Assembly (NCBI GenBank): GCA_002364005.1
Contig: DEXG01000008.1
Span: 192,086-239,780, forward strand
Reading direction: 5' to 3'
DNA length: 47,695 nucleotides
From: Phycisphaerales bacterium UBA3190
GTDB taxonomy: Bacteria > Planctomycetota > Phycisphaerae > Phycisphaerales > UBA1924
Positions 34,114-41,748 of this stretch are shown piece after piece. Position numbers and translations under genes: made by a program. Below the pieces are notes generated by a model, which saw only the letters and a program-made list of their open reading frames with translations, ran no database searches and was not told where the DNA came from. How positions within the stretch are numbered: the first letter of the stretch is position 1; the number at the start of each line of letters is the position of its first letter.

Positions 34114-37100
34114 GCGAGCTTGTCCAGCGCCGCTTTCGTGGCCGCGTGGTCCTTCTCGAGTTGGGCGAGCTGATTGCGTGTCTGCTCGACGAGGTGTGCC
34201 GGGGCCTTGTCGACATAGCCGGGGTTGGATAGGCGGCCCTTGATGCCGGCCATGCTCTTTTCGATGGTGGCCAGTTCCTTCTCCAGTCGATCACGCTCGG
34301 CCCCCGCGTCGAGCGCATCGGCCAGGTTCGAGAGCCGGTACTCGGCCCCCTCGAAGGTAAACGACGCCGACTGACCCTCGGGCTCGTCAGCCGTCACGGT
34401 CTCGACACCCGCGAGCGTCTCAATCAGCGGCGACCATCGCGCGATGTCTGCCGCCAACTCCCCGCCCGCGTGGAGCACGATCTGACGCTTGGGCTTGACC
34501 TGTGCCGTCGCCCGCACCTCGCGGATCGTCGTCACCAGCGACCGCACCCGCTCGTAGGCCTCCTCGGCCACCTCGTCACGCAGCTCATCGGCCGGGGTCG
34601 GCCAGCCCGACAGGCAGAGCGTGTCCGTTGCCTTGGTCTGCTCGAAGGTGAACCCCTCGATCTCCCGCATGGGCAGCGGCTCGAAACGCTCGAAGAGCGT
34701 CTCGGTGATGAAGGGCATCACTGGGTGCATGAGACGCAGGATCGCGTCGAAGACGGTGCGGAGCACCGCCGCCTGCTCGGGGTTGTCCCCGATCGTCGGC
34801 TTGATCGACTCAAGGTACCAGTCGCAGAAGTCACGCCAGAACAGATCATAGATCGCGTCGGCGTAGTCCTTGAACATGTAGTTGCGAAGGGCCGTGTTGA
34901 CCTTGTTGGTCGCCTCGGTGACGCGCGAGAGCATCCAGCGATCGATGAGCGTCAGTTCCTCGGGGTTGATGGGCAGGCCGGGCTTGAGCTCGGCCTTCTC
35001 GAACATCCCCAGCGCGAACTTGGACGCGTTCCACAGCTTGTTGCAGAGGTTGCGCCCGAGGTCGAACTTGGGCGAGGTGTTCTTGCCGGTCGACTCGTCA
35101 CGCTCGACGGGCATGCGGACATCCTGCGTCTGCGTCGTCATCTGGCACAGCGTGAACCGCATGGCGTCGGCGCCGTGGGAGTCGATGATGTCCAGCGGGT
35201 CCACCCCGTTGCCCAGCGACTTGGACATCTTGCGGCCCTCGCCGTCCTGGATCATGGCGTGGATGAAGACATCCTTGAAGGGGGCGGGACCGGGCATGTT
35301 CTCTTCAGTGGGACGGGCTTCCAGCCCGTCGTCTTGGAGAGAGGAAGGAGGGGGAGTGACGGGCTGGAAGCCCGTCCCACGAGGATTCGTAGAGAGGAAG
35401 TACCGATTGAACATCGTCATCCGCGAGACCCACAGCGTGATGATCTCCCGCGCCGTGGTCAGTACGCTGGTCGGGTTGAACGCGGGCAGCAGCGACTCGA
35501 AGTCCTCGATGCCCGAGCTGTCCTTGGCGGCCGACGCGTCAGGCCAGCCCATGGTGCTCAGCGGCCAGAGGGCACTGGAGAACCAGGTGTCGAGGACATC
35601 GGGGTCTTGGGTGAAGCCTGCCTCTTCAAGAATCCGTATGTCTTCGAGAGTTGGTTCTGACTTGAAGCAGATAAATAGATCATCAAGTTGCTCGCCGGAC
35701 TGTAAAAACTCCCGAGTGACTTCCTCGTCATCACGGCGGCGTGCGTGTAGCCGCCCGTCAGTCAAGCCATCGAAGAGCCAATCAGAGAACTGGTCAAACT
35801 GTTCAAAAGGTGCGACGCCGCTTCGCGACCACACCGGAATCCGGTGCCCCCACCAGAGCTGGCGGCTGATACACCAATCGCGCAGGTTGTCGTGCCAGGT
35901 CTCGTAGGTCTTGGCGTAGCGGGCGGGGTAGAAGTGCATGGTGCCGTCGGTCGAGCAGACTCCCTTTTCCACTCCCCCCCTAGTGGGACGGGCTTCCAGC
36001 CCGTCTCTCCCCCGCCTCCTTTGTCCGGGCTCACCCCTCTTTGTCCATGCATACTCCCCCGGCTGCTCACACAGCTCGGCCTTCACCGGGTTCATGAGCA
36101 TGTAGTTCCATTTCTCAACAAACTCATCCTGGCCACGAAGCAACCGATCAAAGTATTCATCCTGCCAGAGTGGCCCAGTCGCTCCCCGATCGCGATTGAT
36201 GGCATTGGCGGTGAAGCTCTTGATCGAGTGCATCAGGTCCTGCAATGGCCAGTACCCGCCAGACTCATGCTCCAGCGGCGTCAGGATCATGTGCACATGA
36301 TCGGGCATGACGGTGACGAGGCGGATCGTGGCTCGATCTCCATCAAAGTGGAAGCAGGCATCGAGGACCTGATCCCGCTCTTTTTCAGAGAGCGTTCCGG
36401 TCTCGACCCTGAATGTGACAAAGTAGGTGCTCCCGCCGAGTTGCCAGTGGGGGAGGTGGCGTTGATGGATGGTGAGGGCATCAGGGATCGAGGAAGAAGG
36501 AGAAGGGGGAGAGACGGGCTGGAAGCCCGTCCCACGAGGACAGGTAGGTGCCGACTCAGGCCATGCCTGCAGGCTCGCCTCGGTGCGTTGCTCGGGCGTG
36601 AGCGCACGCTGGGCGTTGCCGCGGAGCCGGTCGTCCGTCACCTTGCAGTACCACTGATCACTCAGGTACGGCTCAACCGGCACATGGCTGCGGTAGGAAT
36701 GCCCCACGCTGTGTTTATGGGGCACCATCTTCTCCAGCAGCGAGCCCTCGCTGCCCTCGGCGACGGTGCGGGCGTTGAACTCTTTGACCACGAGCTCGCG
36801 AGCTTCCTCGCGGGACTTGCCCAGGAAGACATGCCCGCCCTCGCCGCGCTCTTCGCGGTCCCACCCGTGCTGGTCGCTGATACTCGCATCGGGGGCCATG
36901 ATGTTGATCATCTCAAGATCGTGACGCTGCCCGATCATGTAGTCGTTTGGATCGTGCGCCGGGGTCACCTTGAGGAAGCCGGTGGACATCTCCGCCTTGG
37001 CGTCGCCCGGCTCTCCGCCGTACTTCACGGGCAGGACGACATAGTCATCCTCGATGATCGGGATGATCCGCCCGACGATGGGCAGCATGACATGCATCCC

Positions 37101-37979
37101 ACGCACTGCGCCGGCGCGGGGGTCCTTCGGGTTGACGGCCACGGCGGTATCGCCCATGTAGGTCTCGGGGCGCGTCGTCGCGACCGTGACCCACGCCTGC
37201 TCGTCGTCGGGGTGGTTGTCCGCGTCTGGGTAGCCACGCGTCGCCAGCTCGCCCCAGGTGACTGGGACGGTGGGGTCGCCTTCGATTTCCTTCACCAGCG
37301 GGTAGCGGAGGTAGTAGAAGTGCCCGTCCACCTCCTCCATCTCCACCTCGTCGTCGGCCAGCGCGGTCTGTGAGACCGGGTCCCAGTTGACCAGACGCTT
37401 GCCGCGGTAGATCAGCCCGTCCTTGAACAGCTGGAAGAACGCCTCACGCACCGCCCGGGCGCAGATGTCGTCCATGGTGAACCGCTGACGATCCCAGTCG
37501 CACGAGCAGCCCATCTTCATGAGCTGGTCGGTGATGCGGGCCTCGAACTCGTCCTTGAAGTCCTGCACGAGCGACACGAACTGCCCTCGCCCGTCTTCGC
37601 CGGCCAGTTCCTTCTGCTTGTAATCCGCGATGGCGGGCTCGCCACGCTCTTTGAGGCGTTTGTCCACCATCGTCTGGGTCGCGATGCCCGCGTGGTCCGT
37701 GCCGGGCATCCAGAGGGTCTCGTACCCCTTCATCCGGTGGGCGCGGATGAGGATGTCCTGGATCGAGTTGTTGAGCGCATGGCCCAGGTGCAGGGCGGCC
37801 GTCACATTGGGTGGCGGGATGAGCACGCAGTAGGGGCGTGCGTCGCCGTTGAGCACCCGATCGGGGTCGGCGTGGAAGGCGTTGGCGTCGATCCACTTCT
37901 GCCAGACCCGCGATTCGTGCTCGCTGGGGTTGTAGGCCTTGCTCATGGGTTGCATCGCGGCATCGGTGGTCATCGGCAT
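34110..37979 (-). CDS. valS: Valyl-tRNA synthetase with two in-frame REP insertions, one carrying a RAYT transposase domain
   Basis: 1289 residues from ATG 37979; usual length is about 900. It charges tRNA-Val. Class I signatures are intact: PPPNVTAALHLGH (HLGH at 64-67), WCISRQLWWGHRIPVW, GRKMSKSLGN (KMSKS at about 917-921) and a C-terminal coiled coil (ERDRLEKELATIEKSM). Residues about 480-666 are foreign: they begin RGTGFQPV, contain a Y1/RAYT transposase domain (PDHVHMI, LWQDEYFDR, NPVKAEL) and end DGLEARPT. Residues about 865-891 are a second, short insertion with the same boundary peptides, just before PFKDVFIHAMI. Both fall in loops between conserved blocks. No stop or frameshift interrupts the frame. 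The start is uncertain: an open frame extends to 38129, and ATGs also lie at codons 3, 9 and 12. Confidence 0.93.
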   Translation of the reverse strand: MPMTTDAAMQPMSKAYNPSEHESRVWQKWIDANAFHADPDRVLNGDARPYCVLIPPPNVTAALHLGHALNNSIQDILIRAHRMKGYETLWMPGTDHAGIATQTMVDKRLKERGEPAIADYKQKELAGEDGRGQFVSLVQDFKDEFEARITDQLMKMGCSCDWDRQRFTMDDICARAVREAFFQLFKDGLIYRGKRLVNWDPVSQTALADDEVEMEEVDGHFYYLRYPLVKEIEGDPTVPVTWGELATRGYPDADNHPDDEQAWVTVATTRPETYMGDTAVAVNPKDPRAGAVRGMHVMLPIVGRIIPIIEDDYVVLPVKYGGEPGDAKAEMSTGFLKVTPAHDPNDYMIGQRHDLEMINIMAPDASISDQHGWDREERGEGGHVFLGKSREEARELVVKEFNARTVAEGSEGSLLEKMVPHKHSVGHSYRSHVPVEPYLSDQWYCKVTDDRLRGNAQRALTPEQRTEASLQAWPESAPTCPRGTGFQPVSPPSPSSSIPDALTIHQRHLPHWQLGGSTYFVTFRVETGTLSEKERDQVLDACFHFDGDRATIRLVTVMPDHVHMILTPLEHESGGYWPLQDLMHSIKSFTANAINRDRGATGPLWQDEYFDRLLRGQDEFVEKWNYMLMNPVKAELCEQPGEYAWTKRGEPGQRRRGRDGLEARPTRGGVEKGVCSTDGTMHFYPARYAKTYETWHDNLRDWCISRQLWWGHRIPVWSRSGVAPFEQFDQFSDWLFDGLTDGRLHARRRDDEEVTREFLQSGEQLDDLFICFKSEPTLEDIRILEEAGFTQDPDVLDTWFSSALWPLSTMGWPDASAAKDSSGIEDFESLLPAFNPTSVLTTAREIITLWVSRMTMFNRYFLSTNPRGTGFQPVTPPPSSLQDDGLEARPTEENMPGPAPFKDVFIHAMIQDGEGRKMSKSLGNGVDPLDIIDSHGADAMRFTLCQMTTQTQDVRMPVERDESTGKNTSPKFDLGRNLCNKLWNASKFALGMFEKAELKPGLPINPEELTLIDRWMLSRVTEATNKVNTALRNYMFKDYADAIYDLFWRDFCDWYLESIKPTIGDNPEQAAVLRTVFDAILRLMHPVMPFITETLFERFEPLPMREIEGFTFEQTKATDTLCLSGWPTPADELRDEVAEEAYERVRSLVTTIREVRATAQVKPKRQIVLHAGGELAADIARWSPLIETLAGVETVTADEPEGQSASFTFEGAEYRLSNLADALDAGAERDRLEKELATIEKSMAGIKGRLSNPGYVDKAPAHLVEQTRNQLAQLEKDHAATKAALDKLA
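35307..35330 (-). repeat. REP-like hairpin 1
   Basis: Arms GACGGGCT (35312-35319) and AGCCCGTC (35323-35330) with a TCC loop. GTGG precedes the stem directly, comparable to the GTAG beside E. coli REPs. Confidence 0.85.
35358..35381 (-). repeat. REP-like hairpin 2 (inverted relative to 1)
   Basis: Arms GACGGGCT (35358-35365) and AGCCCGTC (35369-35376) with a GGA loop. On the minus strand it is GTGG followed by the same stem as hairpin 1. Confidence 0.85.
35982..36005 (-). repeat. REP-like hairpin 3
   Basis: Arms GACGGGCT (35987-35994) and AGCCCGTC (35998-36005) with a TCC loop, preceded by AGTGG; identical to hairpin 1. Confidence 0.85.
36513..36536 (-). repeat. REP-like hairpin 4 (inverted relative to 3)
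   Basis: Arms GACGGGCT (36513-36520) and AGCCCGTC (36524-36531) with a GGA loop, followed by CCACGAGGA as at hairpin 2. Confidence 0.85.
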
Positions 37980-38053
37980 CGTTCCCTGGTGGGTGCCCGA
38001 CAAATCGGGCGAATAGTGTCTCTTGGTTGGTTTCTGAGTGTACGCGTGGACGA

Positions 38054-38059
38054 TATCGT
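38054..38059 (+). promoter_or_regulatory. TATCGT box before the TPR gene
   Basis: TATCGT ends six bases before ATG 38066 and no ribosome site is present, as at other proposed leaderless starts in the window. The divergent valS start is 87 bp away. Confidence 0.45.
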
Positions 38060-38065
38060 CTGCAT

Positions 38066-39133
38066 ATGCCAACATACGCAAACACCCAGAAAGCGGCCAT
38101 TCGATACACCCACCGGGCGGGCAACGCACGCATCGTCGGCGTCATGCTGGGCATCCTGGCCCTGATCGCCGCCGTCGTTGCCGGGTATGCCGTCTGGTCG
38201 CTGCTGCAATCACCCACGCCCACCCAGAACGAGACCGAGCAGACCAATCCCGCCAATCCCAACCGGGGCATGGCCGAGAACGAGTCGATCGAGGAGATCC
38301 TCGGAGCCGTCCAGGTCTATGTGCGTGAGCAGGACTTCAACTCCGCCCAGCGTGTGCTCGAAGGGGCCGTCGCGACCTACCCCGTCGATCAGGAGATCCG
38401 CTTGGCCCTGGGCGATCTGTACCTGCTGACCGGGCAGACGGGCATGGCGTATGAGCAGTACCTTGCGGGCATCGAGATCGGCCCCGAGACCTGGGCCGCC
38501 CACTTCACCGCCGGGACCATCGCCAACACGCTCGGTCGCCCGGAGATCGCTGAGACGCACTACATCGCCGCGATGCGCATCGATTCCAGCCAGCCCGAGA
38601 CCCCGCTCTATCTCGCGGCCATTCAGATGAAGCTCAACAAGCTCACCGAGGCCAAAGCGAACCTGGCCATCGCCGGTCGGCTGAACCCCGATGATGTCCG
38701 CGCTTACACCATGCGGTCCGAGATCGCGATGCGCGAGAACAAGGCATCGATCGCACTCGAGCAAGTCCGCCGGGCGCGCCAGCTCGAACCAAACGCGTTG
38801 GGGCTGGTGCAACTGGAGGCCCGGGCGCTCAAGCGACTGGGACAGGCGCAGGAAGCCGTCGATCTGCTGACTTCGCTGCCCATCGATCAGGCGTCCCAGC
38901 CCGAGTCGGTGAAGCTGCTGGCTGAATGCCTGGGTATGCTCGGTCGCAGCGACGACGCGGCGGCCCGGGTCATGGATGCCGCCGAACGCCAGCCGGGCGA
39001 TGCGTCGCTGAAGTTTGAGGCGGCGCTGTGGCTGCAGCGGGCCGATCGATTGGACGAGGCGATGGTGTGGGCTCAGGACGCGGCGATGCAGGGGAACGAG
39101 CAGGCGCAGGCCTGGCTGGACTCATTGCCCTGA
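38066..39133 (+). CDS. Membrane-anchored TPR protein
   Basis: 355 residues. The N-terminus is cytoplasmic with a TM helix near 29-50 (VMLGILALIAAVVAGYAVWSLL), then a short polar linker and about seven TPR-like repeats to the end: VYVREQDFNSAQRVLEGAVA, LGDLYLLTGQTGMAYEQYLA, LAAIQMKLNKLTEAKANLAI and others. It should act as a scaffold at the membrane, probably facing the periplasm; partners are unknown. The chosen ATG 38066 is the first that does not overlap the valS control region; the frame is open to 38027. Confidence 0.75.
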   Translation: MPTYANTQKAAIRYTHRAGNARIVGVMLGILALIAAVVAGYAVWSLLQSPTPTQNETEQTNPANPNRGMAENESIEEILGAVQVYVREQDFNSAQRVLEGAVATYPVDQEIRLALGDLYLLTGQTGMAYEQYLAGIEIGPETWAAHFTAGTIANTLGRPEIAETHYIAAMRIDSSQPETPLYLAAIQMKLNKLTEAKANLAIAGRLNPDDVRAYTMRSEIAMRENKASIALEQVRRARQLEPNALGLVQLEARALKRLGQAQEAVDLLTSLPIDQASQPESVKLLAECLGMLGRSDDAAARVMDAAERQPGDASLKFEAALWLQRADRLDEAMVWAQDAAMQGNEQAQAWLDSLP

Positions 39134-39172
39134 TCGGTGACCTTGAGAGCATCGCCCCGACCGGGGTTGGGC

Positions 39173-39448
39173 TCAGTCGTCCTTGAACTCAACGATCGAG
39201 GTGTCGATGCGTCGCCCCGCCTCGGCCCAGGCGTCGATCTTGGGCGCGTCCTTGGGTTTGGGCAGCTCGCTCTTTCGCCGTCGGGCCCGGCGCTGGGCGA
39301 CGATGAACCCCAGCCCGGTGAGCGCGATGACGCCCAGCAGGATCAGGATCAGCATCATCGCAGACCACTGGCGATAGACCTCGCGATCGCTCGCGTCTTG
39401 TGATTGCTGCAGCAGCAGCGTGGCGCCGGTCAGGAAGACGGGATTCAT
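39173..39448 (-). CDS. Small single-pass membrane protein
   Basis: 91 residues, family not recognised. A short N-terminal segment (MNPVFLTGATLLLQQSQDAS) is followed by a TM helix near 30-50 (MMLILILLGVIALTGLGFIV) and a strongly basic then acidic tail (QRRARRRKSELPKPKDAP). ATG 39448 is preceded by TACAGT and the spacer TGGGC, the same spacer as at folA and the DinB-like gene; an in-frame TTG at 39454 is less likely. Convergent with the TPR gene and divergent from prfB. Confidence 0.6.
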   Translation of the reverse strand: MNPVFLTGATLLLQQSQDASDREVYRQWSAMMLILILLGVIALTGLGFIVAQRRARRRKSELPKPKDAPKIDAWAEAGRRIDTSIVEFKDD

Positions 39449-39528
39449 GCCCAACTGTACGGCCCAAACCGGGCGGGGATGCTAGAGTTGTGACCGAATC
39501 GACCGCCCTTATGGGCACAGGAGCACGC

Positions 39529-40639
39529 ATGCATCTCGAAGCGCATCACAATGTCATCAGCGACCTAGAGGCGCGGATTGTAACGATCCGTGACTCTCTT
39601 TGACTATGAAAACAAGCGCAACCGACTGAAAGAGCTTGAGGACCAGATGGGCCAAGCCGACTTCTGGGACGACCAGGAGAAGGCCAAGACCATCGTGGGC
39701 GAGCTCAAGCTCATCAAGGCCCAGACCGACCCGATCAAGGATGTGAGCGAGGACTTCGAGAACGCGACGCTCGCCTACGAGATGTCCCGTGAAGAGGGCG
39801 ACAACGATCTGCTGGCCGAGGCCGACCAGACGCTGCACGAGCTGCTGGGCAAGATGGACAAAATCGAGACCCAGTCGCTGCTGGGTGGCAAGCACGACCA
39901 CCGCGACTGCTTCCTCACCATCTCATCTGGCGACGGCGGCACCGAGGCCAACGACTGGTGCGAGATGCTCTTTCGCATGTACCTCTATTACATCGAGAAG
40001 CACGGCTGGGCGATGGAGGAAGTCTCCAAGTCCCACGGCTCAGAAGTCGGGCTCGACAATGTCACCCTCCATGTCAAGGGCCCATTCGCCTTCGGCATGC
40101 TCAGCTGCGAACGAGGCACGCACCGCCTGGCACGCGTCTCACCCTTCAACTCGCAGGGCAAGCGCCAGACCAGCTTCGCGACTGTTGATGTCACGCCCGA
40201 GTTCGAAGAGGTCGATGTCGAGATCCCCGATCGCGATCTGGACATCGTCGTGTTCGCGCGTTCAAGCGGTCCCGGCGGCCAGAATGTGAACAAGGTCGCC
40301 ACGGCCGTTCGCGTGACGCACAAGCCCACGGGGTTGCAGGTGGTCTCCAGTACCTACAAAGAGATGCCTCAGAACCGCAAGCAGGCGCTGTCGATCCTGC
40401 AGGCCAAGCTCGAGCAGATGGCCGAGGAAGAACGCGAACGCGAGATCACCGAGGCCTCGGGCGGCAAGATCGAGCACCGCGGCTGGGGCGCCCAGATCCG
40501 CAGCTATGTGCTCTACGACAACCGGGTCAAGGACCACCGCACCAATGTCGAGGCCAACCCCGCCACGGTCCTCGACCGCGGCGAGCTGGACCCGTTCATC
40601 GACGCGGAACTCAAGCGTCGTCGTTCCGGCAAGGAGTAA
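39529..40639 (+). CDS. prfB: Peptide chain release factor 2, made by programmed +1 frameshift
   Basis: 369 residues when joined as 39529-39600 plus 39602-40639. RF2 ends translation at UGA and UAA. Frame zero codes 24 residues (from MHLEAHH) and meets TGA at 39601 in CTT TGA C. Slipping by one base continues as DYENKRNRLKELEDQM. Later landmarks: SGDGGTEANDWCEML, RVSPFNSQGKRQTSF (SPF anticodon-like motif) and SGPGGQNVNK (GGQ at about 249-251), with the usual basic C-terminus. CAGGAG before ATG 39529 supports the start. Without the frameshift reading the gene would seem to start at GTG 39590 and lose its first helix. Confidence 0.93.
39595..39604 (+). other. prfB +1 frameshift site
   Basis: TCT CTT TGA C: slippery CTT next to the in-frame TGA at codon 25, as in autoregulated prfB genes, where low RF2 favours slippage. 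The AGGGGG-like internal Shine-Dalgarno found three bases before CTT in E. coli is missing; the bases there are CGTGAC. Confidence 0.88.
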
Positions 40640-40652
40640 GCAAGGAGTAAGC
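40631..40652 (+). repeat. Tandem 11-bp duplication of stop and ribosome site
   Basis: AAGGAGTAAGC occurs twice in a row (40631-40641, 40642-40652). The first copy holds the prfB stop TAA; the second provides AAGGAG six bases before ATG 40654. Confidence 0.85.
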
Positions 40653-40653
40653 A

Positions 40654-40992
40654 ATGAGTCCGCTGGGGCTGATCAGGGCCATGCTCGAACCATGCGAGAC
40701 GCGTGGGCAGGCATGGCTGACCAGCGGGTGCATGCTGCTCATGGCCATCGGGATCGGCGCGGTCTGCTACGCGTGTGTGCTCTACACACTTGTCTCGCAC
40801 GGCGCGCTGACCGAACTCTACGAGATGACGCCCAAGTACAAGCCGAGTCTGAGCAACCGATCGAACATCTACATGATGATCGCCGCCGGGTACACGCTCA
40901 CCGCCGTCACCGGTGCCCTCACGCTCTTGATGCTGAATAGTTCGGTGATGGTGCTCGTACGGACGGCACTTCCCAAGTCGGCAGGGGAGTGA
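40654..40992 (+). CDS. Small membrane protein, two TM helices
   Basis: 112 residues, not recognised. TM helices lie near 24-47 (SGCMLLMAIGIGAVCYACVL) and 75-97 (MIAAGYTLTAVTGALTLLML), with a polar loop (YEMTPKYKPSLSNRSN) between. It begins 14 bp after prfB and ends 6 bp before the next gene's ATG, so all three probably share a transcript. No motif gives a function. Confidence 0.65.
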   Translation: MSPLGLIRAMLEPCETRGQAWLTSGCMLLMAIGIGAVCYACVLYTLVSHGALTELYEMTPKYKPSLSNRSNIYMMIAAGYTLTAVTGALTLLMLNSSVMVLVRTALPKSAGE

Positions 40993-40998
40993 GCTGGC

Positions 40999-41304
40999 AT
41001 GCCCTCAACGCTCAAGCAGGTCATCGAAGACGCACGATCCAAGGGCGAGTACCGCTGCGCCCACTGCGACTACCCGCTGGGCGATGTGCCGCTGCTCGAA
41101 GACCTGTCGATTGTCTGCCCCGAGTGTGGCTACGAGATGGCCTTCGAGGTCAAGGTCCGCCTCAGGGCGCGGGATCTCGAGTTCGATCGTGATGTTCGTG
41201 GGCGGCTGGGGCGCATCGAGCGTCTGCTCTTCGTGCTGGGCATCATCCTCATCGCCAGCGTGGTCGGGATCGGCATCATCGCGTTGTCGATCGTCGGGTT
41301 CTGA
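40999..41304 (+). CDS. Zinc-ribbon protein with C-terminal TM helix
   Basis: 101 residues. A zinc ribbon near 20-47 has two CxxC knuckles (YRCAHCDYPLG and IVCPECGYEM). A charged stretch follows, then a TM helix near 76-99 (FVLGIILIASVVGIGIIALS). The ribbon resembles that of the protein at 26345, so small zinc-ribbon proteins recur in this genome. It lies in the prfB operon. Its function cannot be named. It converges on the gene at 41311, 6 bp away. Confidence 0.7.
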   Translation: MPSTLKQVIEDARSKGEYRCAHCDYPLGDVPLLEDLSIVCPECGYEMAFEVKVRLRARDLEFDRDVRGRLGRIERLLFVLGIILIASVVGIGIIALSIVGF

Positions 41305-41310
41305 TCCGAA

Positions 41311-41745
41311 TCACTTGCCCTTGGGATCTTTGAACATCCGCAGCGGGCGTGGCCCGGGGCACATGCCCACCGCACAGCCGCCATCGTTGCACCCGCCGCC
41401 ACCAGAACCGGGTGTGTCGTCGTCATCCCCGCCGCCCGTGCCCGGGCCGTCGCCCTCGTTGAGACTCAGGATCGCACCCGTGGCAATCGCCCCGAAGCAA
41501 AGGAACGGCACGAACGGCGGCAGGCGCAGCCCGTAGTACGGCAACACGATATAGAACACCACACCCATCAGCAGGATGATCACGAACGCGACCAGCAGAC
41601 GCCGGGCGAGCTTGGTGGACTCCTTGTTCAGCTCGTCCTCATCGCGCACACGCTGGCGTGCCTCATCGAGCAGCGATTCCGGGTCATTGGGCGAGTTGGG
41701 CCCGATGAAGAACTGCGGCGGTCGCTCGTTGTCGCGTCGGGCCAT
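41311..41745 (-). CDS. Small membrane protein with Cys-rich C-terminus
   Basis: 144 residues, not recognised. A helical charged N-terminus (ESLLDEARQRVRDEDELNKE) precedes two TM helices near 50-70 and 76-94. Then comes a glycine- and aspartate-rich linker and GGGGCNDGGCAVGMCPGPRP, a Cys cluster that could bind metal. It starts 3 bp after the pdhC stop on the same strand, so it is probably the last gene of the pyruvate dehydrogenase region transcript. Confidence 0.65.
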   Translation of the reverse strand: MARRDNERPPQFFIGPNSPNDPESLLDEARQRVRDEDELNKESTKLARRLLVAFVIILLMGVVFYIVLPYYGLRLPPFVPFLCFGAIATGAILSLNEGDGPGTGGGDDDDTPGSGGGGCNDGGCAVGMCPGPRPLRMFKDPKGK

Positions 41746-41748
41746 CGG

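Larger units (their letters stand above)
35307..35384 (-). mobile_element. Bare inverted REP pair (non-autonomous RAYT element) inside valS
   Basis: Two REP-like hairpins in inverted orientation, 27 bp apart, form an in-frame insert of about 26 codons (RGTGFQPV...DGLEARPT) just upstream of the ValRS PFKDV block. The ends match those of the larger insertion at 35982-36540, including CCCACGAGGA at one side and AGTGG at the other. It looks like a BIME or MITE-like derivative moved by a RAYT transposase. Confidence 0.8.
35982..36540 (-). mobile_element. RAYT transposase domain with flanking REPs, embedded in frame in valS
   Basis: Inverted REP-like hairpins (35982-36005 and 36513-36536) bracket a Y1 transposase of the REP-associated (RAYT) type. 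Landmarks in order: HLPHWQLGGSTYFVTFRVE, VMPDHVHMIL (HUH metal site; His at about 561 and 563 of the ValRS chain), HSIKSFTANAINRDRGATG, LWQDEYFDRLLR (candidate catalytic Tyr near 609) and YMLMNPVKAEL. The 48-residue gap from the first His to Tyr fits known RAYTs. In its own frame no ATG, GTG or TTG precedes the domain until the Met of MPDH, and no stop ends it. It can therefore be translated whole only as part of ValRS. Confidence 0.85.

Noticed and set aside
35982..36540. Intein inside valS
   Set aside because: No Cys/Ser/Thr splice start, no HN-Cys/Ser end and no homing-endonuclease motif; the REP ends and HUH motif explain the insert as a RAYT element.
34470..37373. Plus-strand open frames of 396, 341 and 509 codons opposite valS
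   Set aside because: They lie antisense to a clearly recognisable synthetase and show no domain; long antisense frames are common at this base composition.
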